22,861 bases of DNA from JAJTHY01 sp964458795 (GTDB taxonomy: Bacteria; Pseudomonadota; Alphaproteobacteria; Rickettsiales; Midichloriaceae): NCBI GenBank assembly GCA_964458795.1, contig CAYWJW010000025.1, positions 1 through 22,861 on the forward strand. The letters run 5' to 3'. A model generated the notes under the pieces. It worked only from the letters and a program-made list of their open reading frames with translations, ran no database searches and was not told where the DNA came from. Made by a program: the position numbers and the translations under genes. Of the stretch, positions 21,998-22,861 are shown piece by piece (position 1 is the first letter of the stretch; every line of letters begins with the position of its first letter).

Positions 21998-22861
21998 TAA
22001 ACAATACCTAATTCCAATTTTAAGTTTTCGTGTACACCTTTAAGGTTTGAAAGCCTGGTAAAATCTGAGTCATTAGGGTCTGCAACTATCTGATCAGACA
22101 ACATTTGAATCTCAGTTTCCAACTTACCTATATTAATTAGCTTTAATAATCTTATAGCATAGACTTCAGCATCCTCAATATTTTTAATTGAGGATTGCTG
22201 AATTTTAAAGCCATTAAAACGACCAAATAACTCGCGAATGCCCATAGAAAGCTGTGCAAACAACTCTTTTTTCTCTTCATAAGCTTTTGTCATATTAGCA
22301 ACTTTATCAAATTTATACAACAATTCACTTCGTACCGCTTCCAATTCATCTCCGCTTAGCTCTAAATCCGCAAATTTTTCCCAAATCTCATTATTTTGTA
22401 GAAGTTCGGGGTATGATATCAGGATAGTAAGCAGCTCATATGAATGCGAACCATCGCTTTCCATCACTTCTATAACCGCACTACTACTCAGCATTGAGTT
22501 GGTTTTATGCTTAAAGGCACGGGAGAACACTTCATAAAAGCGTGTCTTGAAATAATTACGGTATTGATTTTTGAGATCAAAGTCTTTAATTCTTGCGGCA
22601 ATTGTATCTAGCCGTTTACGTAAATCACTCTTCTGCTCTGGAGTTTTAAGCGCTTTAAGCGCACGCTCACTTTCAAAAATATATTCAGAAAGCGGCATAG
22701 ACTTATCCAAAAGCATTTTGAGAACACTTGGGCCAGATACTTTTAGCAATTCATCAGGATCTTTAAAATTCTGGAGCACAGCTATCTTAAGGGTTTTATC
22801 ATGCCCTATAGACTCAATCGCTTCATAAGATGAACGCCTTGCTGCCATTTTGCCAGCCCTA
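21997..22861 (-). CDS. dnaG: DNA primase DnaG, C-terminal part (5' end outside window)
   Basis: DnaG makes RNA primers at the replication fork. The visible part (about 287 residues) begins with R-A-G-K-M-A-A-R-R, which fits the end of the TOPRIM DGDxAGxxAAxR motif, so the frame clearly continues beyond the window; the ATG at 22848 is internal, not the start. After it come the rest of the TOPRIM domain with PDELLK (conserved D-P-D-E), a helical linker, and a C-terminal domain of the type that binds the helicase DnaB. Its stop overlaps the rpoD start by one base, so the two are translated in a coupled manner. Confidence 0.93.
   Translation of the reverse strand, partial: RAGKMAARRSSYEAIESIGHDKTLKIAVLQNFKDPDELLKVSGPSVLKMLLDKSMPLSEYIFESERALKALKTPEQKSDLRKRLDTIAARIKDFDLKNQYRNYFKTRFYEVFSRAFKHKTNSMLSSSAVIEVMESDGSHSYELLTILISYPELLQNNEIWEKFADLELSGDELEAVRSELLYKFDKVANMTKAYEEKKELFAQLSMGIRELFGRFNGFKIQQSSIKNIEDAEVYAIRLLKLINIGKLETEIQMLSDQIVADPNDSDFTRLSNLKGVHENLKLELGIV

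Overview
The window reads as a chromosomal segment of an AT-rich alphaproteobacterium, most likely a member of the order Rickettsiales (an intracellular, Midichloria/Rickettsia-like lineage). This assignment is inferred from four things: the dnaG-rpoD pair with an alphaproteobacterial sigma C-terminus, genes resembling gene-transfer-agent (GTA) head-completion proteins, a DUF1640-like coiled-coil protein, and a scattered set of single housekeeping genes mixed with large unrecognised proteins. No rRNA, tRNA, CRISPR array, transposase or integrase was seen.

Layout. 1-1607 (+): a compact, overlapping run of GTA/prophage-type genes (head-tail connector, head-tail adaptor, tail completion protein) followed by a small coiled-coil membrane protein, closed by an alphaproteobacterial-type extragenic palindrome. 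1698-2978 (-): murA, divergent from dnaJ-lpxK (3111-5261, +). 5388-5930 (+): hscB with an N-terminal zinc-binding CxxC pair. 5999-10984 (+): a 1661-residue protein of unknown function with two sets of internal repeats, one containing a 151-bp exact duplication. 10985-11322: a gene-poor stretch rich in inverted repeats. 11323-11556 (-): a small conserved-looking 77-residue protein, divergent from the ribosome-assembly GTPase gene engB/ysxC (11638-12237, +). 12249-13163 (-): an unrecognised protein with one C-terminal membrane segment. 13370-15256 (+): kup, a K+ transporter. 15329-19348 (+): a four-gene chaperone-usher pilus operon of the archaic, spore-coat-U (Csu-like) type. 19411-19944 (+): a protein that looks like the C-terminal part of a ChpT-type histidine phosphotransferase without its phospho-accepting helix. 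19991-22861 (-): dnaG (partial) and rpoD, overlapping by one base.

The housekeeping genes cover cell-wall and lipid A synthesis (murA, lpxK), chaperones (dnaJ, hscB), ribosome assembly (engB), replication priming and basal transcription (dnaG, rpoD). lpxK, the usher and the chaperone together imply a real outer membrane with lipid A and a secreted surface fibre. The most notable feature is this complete, minimal pilus operon with its own promoter: one single-domain pilin, chaperone, usher, and a second single-domain pilin that appears to lack a donor strand and may therefore be the tip. The 1661-residue repeat protein and the 304-residue tail-anchored-type protein are candidate lineage-specific factors.
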